A program made the translations under genes and the position numbers. A stretch of DNA of 59,530 nucleotides from Hydrogenophaga sp. (lineage in GTDB: Bacteria > Pseudomonadota > Gammaproteobacteria > Burkholderiales > Burkholderiaceae_C). Below the pieces are notes generated by a model. The model worked only from the letters and a program-made list of their open reading frames with translations. It was not told the DNA's origin and did not search any database. Positions within the stretch are counted from its first letter, which is position 1. Each line of letters starts with the position of its first letter. Where the stretch lies: NCBI GenBank assembly GCA_011391495.1, contig JAABQK010000016.1, positions 1 through 59,530 of the forward strand, written 5' to 3'. Shown one piece after another: positions 37,093-45,037 of the stretch.

Positions 37093-37728
37093 ATGACCCC
37101 CACCTGCTACTCCCGCCCCGCCTTCCAGTCCCGCGTCGTGCCCGTCATCGTTCTCAGCGACCCGGCCCACGCCGTGCCGCTCGCGCATGCGCTGCTCGAG
37201 GGTGGCATCGACGTGATGGAGATCACCCTGCGCTCGGACGCCGCGCTCGCGTCCATCGAAGCCGTGGCCAAGGCCGTACCGCAGATGCACCTGGGCGCCG
37301 GCACCGTGACCCGCGTGACCGAGGTGCAACGCGTCATCGACGCGGGCGCCAGCTTCGCGCTGTCCCCCGGCTGCACCGACGCGCTGGTCGACGCGGTGAA
37401 AGCCGCGAAGCTGCCGTTCATTCCCGGCGTGATGACGCCCGGCGAAGTGATGCACCGCCGCGAACAGGGCTTCTCGCTCATGAAGCTGTTCCCGGCCCAG
37501 CAGGCTGGCGGCCTGGGCATGCTCAAGGCGCTGGGTGCACCGATCCCCGACGTGATGTTCTGCCCCACCGGCGGCGTCAGCCCCGAGAACCTGAAAGACT
37601 TTCTGAAGCTGCCCAACGTTGCCATGGCCGGCGGCAGCTGGCTCACGCCGGCCGAAGCGCTGGCCGCGGGCGATTGGAAGAAGATCACCCAGCTGGCCAA
37701 GGAAGCCATGGTCATCGCCGCAGGCTGA
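37093..37728 (+). CDS. eda: KDPG aldolase (2-dehydro-3-deoxy-phosphogluconate aldolase)
   Basis: Protein of 211 residues. Cleaves KDPG to pyruvate and glyceraldehyde 3-phosphate. The Schiff-base Lys131 sits in [13 protein letters not shown] and the general base Glu43 in [12 protein letters not shown], both as in E. coli Eda. [15 protein letters not shown] is also typical. It begins 13 nt after edd. An in-frame ATG at 37009 would overlap edd and was not used. Confidence 0.95.
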   Translation: MTPTCYSRPAFQSRVVPVIVLSDPAHAVPLAHALLEGGIDVMEITLRSDAALASIEAVAKAVPQMHLGAGTVTRVTEVQRVIDAGASFALSPGCTDALVDAVKAAKLPFIPGVMTPGEVMHRREQGFSLMKLFPAQQAGGLGMLKALGAPIPDVMFCPTGGVSPENLKDFLKLPNVAMAGGSWLTPAEALAAGDWKKITQLAKEAMVIAAG

Positions 37729-37773
37729 CCCTCGCCGCACCGCGACAATCGCAAGACACAACCGGGATCGCAC

Positions 37774-39381
37774 ATGTCCACTCCCACCCAACTCCCAGCC
37801 TGGCAACAACTCGCCACTCTCGCCGCCGCACCGCAGCCGCATCTGCGCGAGCGCCTGGCCCAGCCCGGCCGCGAACAGCAGTTGCAGGCCAGCGCCGCCG
37901 GCACCGGCATCCAGATCGACTTCAGCCGCCAGGCGCTGGACAACACCGTGTGGGCCGCGCTCATGGACCTGGCCCGCCAGGCCGGCGTGGAGCGCCAGCG
38001 CGACGCCATGTTTCGCGGCGATGTGATCAACACCTCCGAACAGCGCGCCGTGCTGCACGTTGCGCTGCGCGGCACGCCCGGCGCCAGCGGTGCGCAGGCG
38101 CCGTGGGGCGACGCGATCCAGCAGCAGGTGCAGGCCGAGCTGGAACGCGTCTGTGCCTTCGCCGACCGCCTGCGCGCGGGTGACGTGAAAGGCAGCACCG
38201 GCCTGGCCATCACCGACGTGGTGAACATCGGCATCGGTGGCTCCGACCTCGGCCCACGCATGGCGGCCGACGCGCTGGCGCCGTGGTGCAGTGGCGGGCA
38301 CCACGCCCAGGACCCGGGCGTGCGCGTGCACTTCGTCAGCAACCCCGACGCCTGGGCGCTGCACAGCACGCTGCGCGGCCTGAACCCGCTGACCACGCTC
38401 ATCATCGTGGCGAGCAAGACCTTCACCACGCAGGAAACCATGACCAACGCCGCCTCCGCGCGGCGCTGGCTGCAGGACGCCGGCATCGCCGGTGCGGCGC
38501 AGAGCCCGCACCTGGTCGCCATCACCGCCGCACCGCGGAAGTCTGGCGCCGCCGGCTACCCCACTGAGCACACCTTCACCTTCTGGGACTGGGTCGGTGG
38601 CCGTTACTCCATCTGGTCCGCGCTCGGCCTGCCGCTGGCGCTGGCCATTGGCTCAACCGCCTTCCGCGAATTCCTGGCCGGTGGCCAGGCCATGGACGCA
38701 CACTTTCGCAGCGCGCCGCTGGCGCAGAACCTGCCCGTCATCCTGGCCCTGAGCGGCGTGTGGAACCGCAACTTCCTGCACTGCCCCACCCAGCTGCTCT
38801 CCACCTACCCCAGCCGCCTGGTGCGCTTCGCGCCCTTCGTGCAGCAGATGGACATGGAGAGCAACGGCAAACGCACGCGCAAGGACGGCCAGCCCTGCGA
38901 CACGGACACCGGCCCCATCGTCTGGGGCGGCCTCGGTATCGACGGCCAGCACGCCTACTTCCAGCTGCTGCACCAGGGCACGCACCGCGTGCCGGTGGAA
39001 TTCGTTGGCGTGCTGAGCGAAGACACGCCGCTGCCGCTGGCGACCGAACACCACCGCGTCGTCAACCTCAACCTGCGCGCCCAGGCCCAGGCCCTGGCCC
39101 TGGGCCGCGACGAAGCGTCCACCCTGCAGACCCTCATGGCCGAAGGCCTGAGCGCCGAGCAGGCCGCGGTGTTCGTGAGCCAGCGCAGCTTCCAGGGCGA
39201 CGTGCCCAGCAGCACCGTCTGGCTCGACGCACTCACCCCGCACCGACTGGGCGCGCTGATCGCGCTGTACGAACACAAGGTGTTCACGCAGGCCGCCATC
39301 TGGGGCATCAACGCCTACGACCAGTGGGGCGTGGAGCTCGGCAAGACCATGGCGAAGGCGATGGAAAAAGCCGCCAGCTGA
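37774..39381 (+). CDS. pgi: Glucose-6-phosphate isomerase
   Basis: Protein of 535 residues. Interconverts fructose 6-phosphate and glucose 6-phosphate. Family signatures are DVVNIGIGGSDLGPRMA, VASKTFTTQETMTNA, WVGGRYSIWSALGLPLAL and the end GINAYDQWGVELGK. The catalytic Glu lies in QQMDMESNGKR. It follows eda by 45 nt. A GACAAT at 37744 could be a separate promoter. Its place in the ED operon fits entry of fructose into ED. Confidence 0.96.
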   Translation: MSTPTQLPAWQQLATLAAAPQPHLRERLAQPGREQQLQASAAGTGIQIDFSRQALDNTVWAALMDLARQAGVERQRDAMFRGDVINTSEQRAVLHVALRGTPGASGAQAPWGDAIQQQVQAELERVCAFADRLRAGDVKGSTGLAITDVVNIGIGGSDLGPRMAADALAPWCSGGHHAQDPGVRVHFVSNPDAWALHSTLRGLNPLTTLIIVASKTFTTQETMTNAASARRWLQDAGIAGAAQSPHLVAITAAPRKSGAAGYPTEHTFTFWDWVGGRYSIWSALGLPLALAIGSTAFREFLAGGQAMDAHFRSAPLAQNLPVILALSGVWNRNFLHCPTQLLSTYPSRLVRFAPFVQQMDMESNGKRTRKDGQPCDTDTGPIVWGGLGIDGQHAYFQLLHQGTHRVPVEFVGVLSEDTPLPLATEHHRVVNLNLRAQAQALALGRDEASTLQTLMAEGLSAEQAAVFVSQRSFQGDVPSSTVWLDALTPHRLGALIALYEHKVFTQAAIWGINAYDQWGVELGKTMAKAMEKAAS

Positions 39382-39384
39382 TGG

Positions 39385-39415
39385 GCGCCCCGAGCCCTGC
39401 CGCTGCGCGGGGCGC
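39385..39415 (+). terminator. Strong hairpin after pgi
   Basis: GCGCCCCG and CGGGGCGC form a perfect 8-bp stem 4 nt after the pgi stop. There is no T-run, so it may act as an mRNA 3' end or a weak terminator. Confidence 0.4.
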
Positions 39416-39489
39416 TGCCATCTTGGCAGTATCGCAGCCGTGCGCTGCACTTGTTCTTGACTGCGAAACGACAACCTCAAGGCACGGTG

Positions 39490-39918
39490 TTACCGACCGA
39501 TGCTGAACAGGGTGGATCCGAGCTTTCCGGTCGTGTCAACGATTTCGTACAAGTCTCCTTCTCCCTTTCGCACCCAGCCGCATGTGGAGTTGATGCCTGT
39601 GGTTGTGCCGATGCTGTTGAGTTTCCAGCAGAGCGTGTTGTTTTCCGCTTGCCATTTGCCTACATCGGCGCACTCGGTTTTGGGACTGCTGCCGATCAGC
39701 CGGGCGCACAGTGATCCATCCGCTCTGAAGTTCCAGTGAGAAAAGAATTTGGGATCTGAAGGCGGTGTCCCGGCAAATCGAAGCTCGAGCCGCTTTCCGG
39801 AAACGAGGGTGCGGATCTGCTCATCTTTGAGATCGTTTGGCGACGGTTGGGCCATGGCAGAGAGTGATACGAGACAAGTGGCGTGAACCGTCCACAGCGC
39901 AATGGTTCGCAACGACAT
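39490..39918 (-). CDS. Exported protein of unknown function in a lower-GC patch
   Basis: Protein of 142 residues. Signal peptide MSLRTIALWTVHATCLVSLS with cleavage near AMA-Q. The mature domain is beta-rich with three or four Cys (GSLCARLIG, KTECADVGKW, NTLCWKLNS, STCGWVRKGEG). This resembles small periplasmic proteins with a lipocalin-like or DUF995-like fold, but I cannot name a family with confidence. AGGAGA precedes ATG 39918. GC content and codon use are clearly lower than in the neighbours, suggesting recent acquisition. Confidence 0.7.
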   Translation of the reverse strand: MSLRTIALWTVHATCLVSLSAMAQPSPNDLKDEQIRTLVSGKRLELRFAGTPPSDPKFFSHWNFRADGSLCARLIGSSPKTECADVGKWQAENNTLCWKLNSIGTTTGINSTCGWVRKGEGDLYEIVDTTGKLGSTLFSIGR

Positions 39919-40181
39919 TGGGTTCTCCTGGTGATGGAAGTCGGGGTCTCGATGACGCCAATTTCGATTCAAACGACAAAACGTGGATACCCAGCATCGC
40001 AGTCGTTCAACAAAGTCGCACCACTCGCCGGATCATCCACAGGAACGCAGCCCGAACCGCATCGTACCGCTTGCATGAACAGGTTGAACAGAATCGACCA
40101 AACCGACTGACCGCCTCTGCATCCGAACACCTGCTGTTTCAGGCCAACGTGTGCTTCATTGGACAATCGATCAAAGCAGCC

Positions 40182-40940
40182 TCAGCCACCGGGACGCTGG
40201 ACAGGTAGCAGCCCCTTCGCCGCCTCGATCCGGAGTGCCAGCGGCGCAGACGGGTCGTTCATCACCGCGAGCAAGAACGCGCGCGGATCCTGAAAACTGC
40301 CAGTGACGGACGGGATGGCGTCCTTCGTTTCGGCTTTCACGGACGAGCGCGCAGGTGATGCTGCCGTCCGTTCCTCAGCAGCCACCAGCACGGCCTGCGC
40401 CGTGCGCAGTTCGGCCACGTTGATGGAGCGTTGCCGCACCAGGAGGTCGGCCTGGGCATCGGCACCGGGCTCGAAGTCGAGCGCCGGGTCGTCGCCGAAG
40501 ACGGCGGGCAGGTCGGGCGTGATGAAGGCGGCCCAGCGCTCCGGCCCGGCGGCGAACGGGGGGCAGGCGGGAGGTTCGGCGGCCACGTCTGCACCGGGCC
40601 AAGCGCGCACCCGCTCGGGGCGCAGGTCGGCCAGGTAGCGGCGCTGCAGCTGCGCCAACAGTTCGGTCGCCTCCGCGCGGGGCAGCGGGTCGGCCAGCGA
40701 GAACCAGAGTTCGAACGCATCGACACCGTTGACCGCGATGGCCGGGGCTGGCCAGCCCAGGTCGGCCTGCACCCCGCGCCACAGCGGCGCGAGCGTGGCC
40801 CAGTCGGCCGGCTGGCCGAGGGCCAGCACCAGGGCCCTGACGCGCCCGTCGGCACCGATCAGGCCCAGGGCGCCGCCGCTGTCTGCGCCGGTTTCGGGCG
40901 GCAGGTAAAGGCGCTGGTATTCGGTTTGCAGTCGGGTCAT
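40182..40940 (-). CDS. Conserved-looking protein of unknown function
   Basis: Protein of 252 residues. N-terminus MTRLQTEYQRLYLPPETG. A central alpha/beta part holds DAFELWFSLADPLPRAEATE and YLADLRPERVRAWPGAD, followed by a Pro-rich linker. The C-terminal helical tail is DPRAFLLAVMNDPSAPLALR with a Lys-Gly-Leu-Leu-Pro end. The central stretch recalls primase-like folds and the tail recalls terminase small-subunit ends, but neither match is strong. TAATAT ends 6 nt before ATG 40940, predicting a leaderless mRNA. It stands alone. Confidence 0.7.
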   Translation of the reverse strand: MTRLQTEYQRLYLPPETGADSGGALGLIGADGRVRALVLALGQPADWATLAPLWRGVQADLGWPAPAIAVNGVDAFELWFSLADPLPRAEATELLAQLQRRYLADLRPERVRAWPGADVAAEPPACPPFAAGPERWAAFITPDLPAVFGDDPALDFEPGADAQADLLVRQRSINVAELRTAQAVLVAAEERTAASPARSSVKAETKDAIPSVTGSFQDPRAFLLAVMNDPSAPLALRIEAAKGLLPVQRPGG

Positions 40941-40946
40941 GCGGAC

Positions 40947-40952
40947 ATATTA
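40947..40952 (-). promoter_or_regulatory. -10-like hexamer TAATAT, predicted leaderless start
   Basis: On the minus strand TAATAT ends 6 nt before ATG 40940. It is an AT-rich island in GC-rich surroundings. Confidence 0.5.
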
Positions 40953-40997
40953 CCCGCCGGACAGGGCGCCGGTGCCCCGCCGGCGGCCCGGTCTGCC

Positions 40998-41015
40998 GCG
41001 CCCTGCGCAGGGCGC
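40998..41015 (-). terminator. Perfect palindrome after the FabMG-like gene
   Basis: GCGCCCTGC and GCAGGGCGC form a self-complementary 18-mer 23 nt downstream of the stop of the minus-strand gene at 41038. It may be a hairpin at the mRNA end; no T-run. Confidence 0.35.
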
Positions 41016-41037
41016 TGCGGCCACGCCCGGACCGCCC

Positions 41038-42357
41038 TCAGCCGTGCGTCTGGTTGAGCTGGCGGGCGATGATGTCGTGGTTGAGCCAGAGCACCGGTCC
41101 GCTGGGCACCGAGCACTCACGGAACATCAGGGCGCCCGAAGCTTCGATCACCAGCGCGCTGAGCAGGTCGGTGATGAGGGCGCCGCGGTCTTTGTGCATG
41201 GCGACCAGGTCATCGGAGGCGCCGATCATCAGGTCGGCCAGGCCCTGGCTGTTGGGCATGGGCCAGGCGGCGAAGTCGCCATAGCCCTTCATCACGTCGC
41301 TGGCGTAGAAGTCGGCAATGCGCTGCATCACCACGGCCAGGCCAGCCTCGCCGTCGTTCAGCAAGCCGGCGCAGGCGGCCCACTGGGCTTCGGCCCAGGC
41401 GCCACCGTTTTCCTTGCGCAGGGCGCGCAGCAGCGAGAACAGGGGCAGCTCCACGCCGGCAAAGATGTCTGACGAGTTGGTACGGATCTCGGGACAGTTG
41501 AAGACGGTGGCGCGAACGCCCTGCTCCCAGGCGGCCTGCGCAATGCGCTCCAGCCGCATCTTGGCGTAGCCCTGGGTGTAGTTGCTGTAGGTCTGCCACT
41601 GGTACTCATCGCCGATGAGGATGCTGGTGCCGTGGTAACCGTAGGCGCTGTAGCGGACCTGGCCACCGGTGCGCTGCACGCGCTCGCGGATGGGGGCGCT
41701 GGCTTCGATGAGGTGACCCAAGGTGTTGGCTGAGACTTCGTCAAAGTTCTGCAGGATGAGCTTGCCGAGGTCGCTGTCGAGCAGCACCTGCGAAGACTGG
41801 TGCCGCTCCCCGCGGCCCTTGTAGACGCGATTGGCGATGGCGAGGAAGACCTTGGCCTTGGGGATGCCGCCGGCCATGGTGTGGGCGAAGAAGACATTGC
41901 TGCCGTCGGGGATCATGCCGTCGAGCGTGCTCATGACCCGGGCGAGCGAGGTCTTGAAGCGCTCGACGCCGATGTCGCGGCATCGGGCGATGTGGTCCCA
42001 GTCCAGCTTGTCTTCGGTCCAGGACTTGAGGGTGAGCTTGCCCAGCATTTCCGTGGGCGTGGGCGTGCCGGCGGGCGCGTCCATGTCAAAACCTGCCATC
42101 AGGGGCACGTTGATGATCTTGCCGCCCAGGTTGTCTTCGGCAGCGGCGAGTTCTTCGTCGTTGAGCGGGCGCAGCGTGCCGTCGGCTTCGCGACGGCCCA
42201 CGGTGATGCCGATGATGCGCATGCCGGCCTGGCGGGCTTCGTTGACGAGCCCGTTGGCGTAGCCACGGCCGAAAAGCTCACCAAACAGCACGAACACGTC
42301 GCCGGCGCGAAAGATGTTTTTCTGGGGGAGTTGATTCAGGGCGGTAGGAGCGTTCAT
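41038..42357 (-). CDS. FabMG-like enoyl-ACP reductase family protein
   Basis: Protein of 439 residues. The N-terminus has a Rossmann-like start (DVFVLFGELFGRGYANGLVN, then MRIIGITVGRR), consistent with dinucleotide binding. SAYGYHGTSILIGDEYQWQT, MRLERIAQAAW and NCPEIRTNSSDIF follow. From memory this resembles proteins annotated as enoyl-ACP reductase FabMG, known from triclosan-tolerance screens; I could not check it. If right, it would reduce enoyl-ACP in fatty acid synthesis. It is monocistronic. ATG 42357 is the start just before the conserved region; no strong Shine-Dalgarno. Confidence 0.6.
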   Translation of the reverse strand: MNAPTALNQLPQKNIFRAGDVFVLFGELFGRGYANGLVNEARQAGMRIIGITVGRREADGTLRPLNDEELAAAEDNLGGKIINVPLMAGFDMDAPAGTPTPTEMLGKLTLKSWTEDKLDWDHIARCRDIGVERFKTSLARVMSTLDGMIPDGSNVFFAHTMAGGIPKAKVFLAIANRVYKGRGERHQSSQVLLDSDLGKLILQNFDEVSANTLGHLIEASAPIRERVQRTGGQVRYSAYGYHGTSILIGDEYQWQTYSNYTQGYAKMRLERIAQAAWEQGVRATVFNCPEIRTNSSDIFAGVELPLFSLLRALRKENGGAWAEAQWAACAGLLNDGEAGLAVVMQRIADFYASDVMKGYGDFAAWPMPNSQGLADLMIGASDDLVAMHKDRGALITDLLSALVIEASGALMFRECSVPSGPVLWLNHDIIARQLNQTHG

Positions 42358-42844
42358 GTCGATTCTGCGGGTGTGTGAAGAGGGAGCACCGCGGCTGGAG
42401 CCCGGTCGGTCACGGCAGCCAGGAGCAGCCAGAGCCACCCCAAAAAGAGGACCGTTGAGGGGCGTACTCTACCGGAGGGGGAGGACCAGCGTTTCCGGCC
42501 GGTCACCGGCCCGTCGGCAGGCGGCGTGCCATCTGAAGGTGTTTGCCATCTCCCCAGGGCCGGGCACACACGCCACAGCTCGCTCCGTCTCACACCGCGA
42601 GCGGCCTCCATCCTGCCGGGCGCAAGAGAGTCCAGTTCACGTCGGGCGGGTTGCGAACATTCGGATGGAGAGCTATGGAAGTGGTGTGGGCCACGCCGAT
42701 GATCAGCGCCGAGGGCGCGAGGCCGCGTGCCCCTGGCGTGCCAGCGCACCATCCCCGGCGCCGGCCCCTCCCGTAGAATGCGCGGCCGGGCAAACGGCAC
42801 AGACCCCGCCAGTCCGCTCAATTCCTTTCTCTGGACCCTTCTTC
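42358..42844. other. 487-bp region without a recognisable gene
   Basis: Between the divergent genes at 42357 and 42845. It holds a GGCCGGT-C-ACCGGCC dyad at 42497-42511 and a TAGAAT -10 candidate at 42774-42779, the likely promoter of the gene at 42845 (leader about 60 nt). An in-frame extension of that gene reads back to 42356 but has low-complexity Arg/Pro/Ser wording typical of non-coding high-GC DNA. I see no known RNA structure. Confidence 0.5.
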
Positions 42845-43144
42845 ATGCGCTACTCCGTCTCCCACCACAAACTCAACCTGATCCTGGCCGCCCAGGGATT
42901 GAAAACGGGAGACGCCGGCGGCATCGACAAGCTCTTTGGTGGCCAGGATGGTTACTACTGGTTCGGCACGCTGCGCGACCTGTGTCCGCCCGGCAAGACG
43001 ATCTCCTGGGAGAACCAGTACGAGATGGTCAACAGCATCCAGGCGCACGAAAACGCCACCGCCGCCGAAGACGAGATGAAGCCTCAGGTCCCCAGCGCGG
43101 CCAATATTGCCGCCCTGTCCAAGTTGCTGGGCGACCCTCTCTGA
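42845..43144 (+). CDS. Small protein of unknown function
   Basis: Protein of 99 residues: MRYSVSHHKLNLILAAQGLK at the start, then GGIDKLFGGQDGYYWFGTLR, DLCPPGKTISWENQYEMVN and a polar helical C-terminus ending LLGDPL. It is soluble, with no signal peptide. The wording looks well ordered and protein-like. I do not recognise the family. TAGAAT at 42774 is the likely promoter. The start is fixed by loss of plausible coding sequence upstream. Confidence 0.65.
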   Translation: MRYSVSHHKLNLILAAQGLKTGDAGGIDKLFGGQDGYYWFGTLRDLCPPGKTISWENQYEMVNSIQAHENATAAEDEMKPQVPSAANIAALSKLLGDPL

Positions 43145-43196
43145 CCTGAAACGGTCGCCGTGGCGCTGCGCCATGTGAGCACCGCCGGCGGGCCGC

Positions 43197-43202
43197 TACC
43201 AT
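43197..43202 (+). promoter_or_regulatory. -10-like hexamer TACCAT, predicted leaderless start
   Basis: TACCAT ends 7 nt before ATG 43210; no Shine-Dalgarno. Confidence 0.45.
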
Positions 43203-43209
43203 AGCGTCA

Positions 43210-44970
43210 ATGTCCCTCCCAAGCCCCTTCCAGCGCCTGCTGGCCCGCGCCCTGATGCTGCTGGCTCTGGCCACGGGCTTCCCGGGGTGGGTGCAGGCGG
43301 CGACGGTTGAACCGGACGCCACGCTGCAGGCGCGCTACTGGGTGGACCCCGCCGGCACAGCCAGCGTGGACAGCGTGGCTGCAGCGCCGGCCGACCAGCT
43401 CCAGCCCCTGGAACGCCACCGCAGCTTCACCCTGGGCCAGGGCGCGCTGTGGCTGCGGCTGGAGATGCCCGCCATGGATCCGGCCCGGCGCTGGTTCATC
43501 ATGCTCGACGGCTCGGCCTTCACCGACCACGCCAGCCTCTACCAGCCCGACACGGCCGGTGGCTGGCAGGTGCAGCACGCGGGCGACCATGTGCCGGTGG
43601 CGCAGTGGGCCATTCCCGACCGCTCGCCGGTGTTCGCGCTCGACGACACCCGCGCGCCGCGCACGGTGTGGCTGCGGCTGGACAACCACCCCGCACCGCT
43701 GAGCCCGCGCACCTACCTGCTGAACGCCGACGATCTGCAGCAGAAACGCGCCTGGACCTACCTGCTGGTGGGCGGCTACCTGGGCTTCGGCCTGCTGGTG
43801 CTGTTCCTCGGCTGGGTGCATGCGCGCCTGTATGCCGATCGCGCGTTTGTGGCCTATGTGGTCTATGTGGCGTGCATGCTCGGCTTTCAGGTGGCGTTCA
43901 CCGGCATCGGCGGCCTGTTTTTCTGGCCACACTCGGCCGGGTGGAACAGCGCGGCGCCGGCGGTTTTCATGCTCTGGCTCACGGGTGCGGGCATCTGGTT
44001 TGTGCGCGAGGTGTGCGCGATCTCGCGCTACCACCGCGGGCTGGACCGTTTTGCGCTGGTCTGGTCGGTGTTCGGCCTGTTGTACCCGGCGGCCTACCTC
44101 ACGCTGCAGAGCGCGCCGGCGCTGGCGGTGTTGAACCTGTATGGCCTGCTCTCGGTGCTCCTGAGCATGGGCCTGTGCCTGTGGGCCTGGCGCCAGGGCG
44201 AGCGCTACGCGGGCTGGATGGTGCTGGGCTTTTTGCCGGTGCACCTGGGCTACCCCTTCCCGGCGCTGCGCGCGGCCGGTCTGCTGCCCGACAGCTGGGG
44301 CGCGCAGTACGCGGTGTTGATCGGTTCGGCCATCGAGATCCCGCTGCTGCTCTACATCCTGCACCGCCGGGCCAAGCACTTCAGCGAAAACCGGGCCCGT
44401 CTGCGCGTGCTCGACAGCACCGACCCGCTGACCGGCCTGACGGTCACCCCCGTGCTCACGCTGCGCCTGCGCGACGCGATCCGCCGCGCGCGGCGCTACG
44501 GGCACCGCTGCGGCCTGCTGCTGGTGGAGTTGTCCAACCATGCCGACATCAGGACGCATCTGGGCAGCGAGGCGGGTGACCGTTCCCTGGTGGTGGCCGC
44601 CGCGCGGCTCACCCGCGTGATGCGCGATGTGGACACCGTGTGCCGTGTGACCGACACGCGCTTTGCCATCCTCGTCGAAGGGCCTCAGCGTTTCGAGCAC
44701 ATCAGGCTGCTGGCGCAGCACATCGTGGCCAAGGGGCTGGAGCCGGCATCGCTCCTGCCGGAAGACACCAGCCTGCGGTTCCGCCTGGTCTCGACCATGC
44801 TGCCGGCCGACCGCGAAACCGCCGCCGAGGAAGAGGAGCGCGTGGAGGTGAAGCGCACGCTGGAGCGCCTGCACCACGCACTGGACGAGCTGGCCGACGA
44901 CCCGCGCCGCCCGGTGCTGCACCTGCCGCAGGAGCAGGCGCGGGCCACAGCGCCGGCCACGCCGGCCTGA
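43210..44970 (+). CDS. 7TMR-DISM sensor with degenerate GGDEF domain
   Basis: Protein of 586 residues. Signal peptide (LMLLALATGFPGWVQA), then a 7TMR-DISM extracellular domain of jelly-roll type (residues about 40-165; LWLRLEMPAMDPARRWFIML, TVWLRLDNHPAPLSPRTYLL), seven hydrophobic helices (about 175-385) and a GGDEF-like domain from STDPLTGLTVTPVLTLRLRD. At the signature position it reads ILVEGPQR and VELSNHADIRTHLG, with no GGDEF and no metal Asp, so diguanylate cyclase activity is not expected. It may be a pseudo-cyclase signalling protein or a GTP-binding relay. A class A PBP gene follows after 67 nt. Confidence 0.82.
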   Translation: MSLPSPFQRLLARALMLLALATGFPGWVQAATVEPDATLQARYWVDPAGTASVDSVAAAPADQLQPLERHRSFTLGQGALWLRLEMPAMDPARRWFIMLDGSAFTDHASLYQPDTAGGWQVQHAGDHVPVAQWAIPDRSPVFALDDTRAPRTVWLRLDNHPAPLSPRTYLLNADDLQQKRAWTYLLVGGYLGFGLLVLFLGWVHARLYADRAFVAYVVYVACMLGFQVAFTGIGGLFFWPHSAGWNSAAPAVFMLWLTGAGIWFVREVCAISRYHRGLDRFALVWSVFGLLYPAAYLTLQSAPALAVLNLYGLLSVLLSMGLCLWAWRQGERYAGWMVLGFLPVHLGYPFPALRAAGLLPDSWGAQYAVLIGSAIEIPLLLYILHRRAKHFSENRARLRVLDSTDPLTGLTVTPVLTLRLRDAIRRARRYGHRCGLLLVELSNHADIRTHLGSEAGDRSLVVAAARLTRVMRDVDTVCRVTDTRFAILVEGPQRFEHIRLLAQHIVAKGLEPASLLPEDTSLRFRLVSTMLPADRETAAEEEERVEVKRTLERLHHALDELADDPRRPVLHLPQEQARATAPATPA

Positions 44971-45023
44971 CATGCGGTTACAGCCTTTGCGGCCCGGTTC
45001 ACGCCCGGTTCACACGGTGCCGG

Positions 45024-45029
45024 GATAAT
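45024..45029 (+). promoter_or_regulatory. -10-like hexamer GATAAT, predicted leaderless start
   Basis: GATAAT ends 8 nt before ATG 45038; no Shine-Dalgarno. Confidence 0.5.
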
Positions 45030-45037
45030 CCGGTCCC

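Noticed and set aside
42356..42844. In-frame N-terminal extension of the 99-residue protein
   Set aside because: The extension is Arg/Ser/Pro-rich low-order sequence with no start signal, and a TAGAAT promoter lies inside it.
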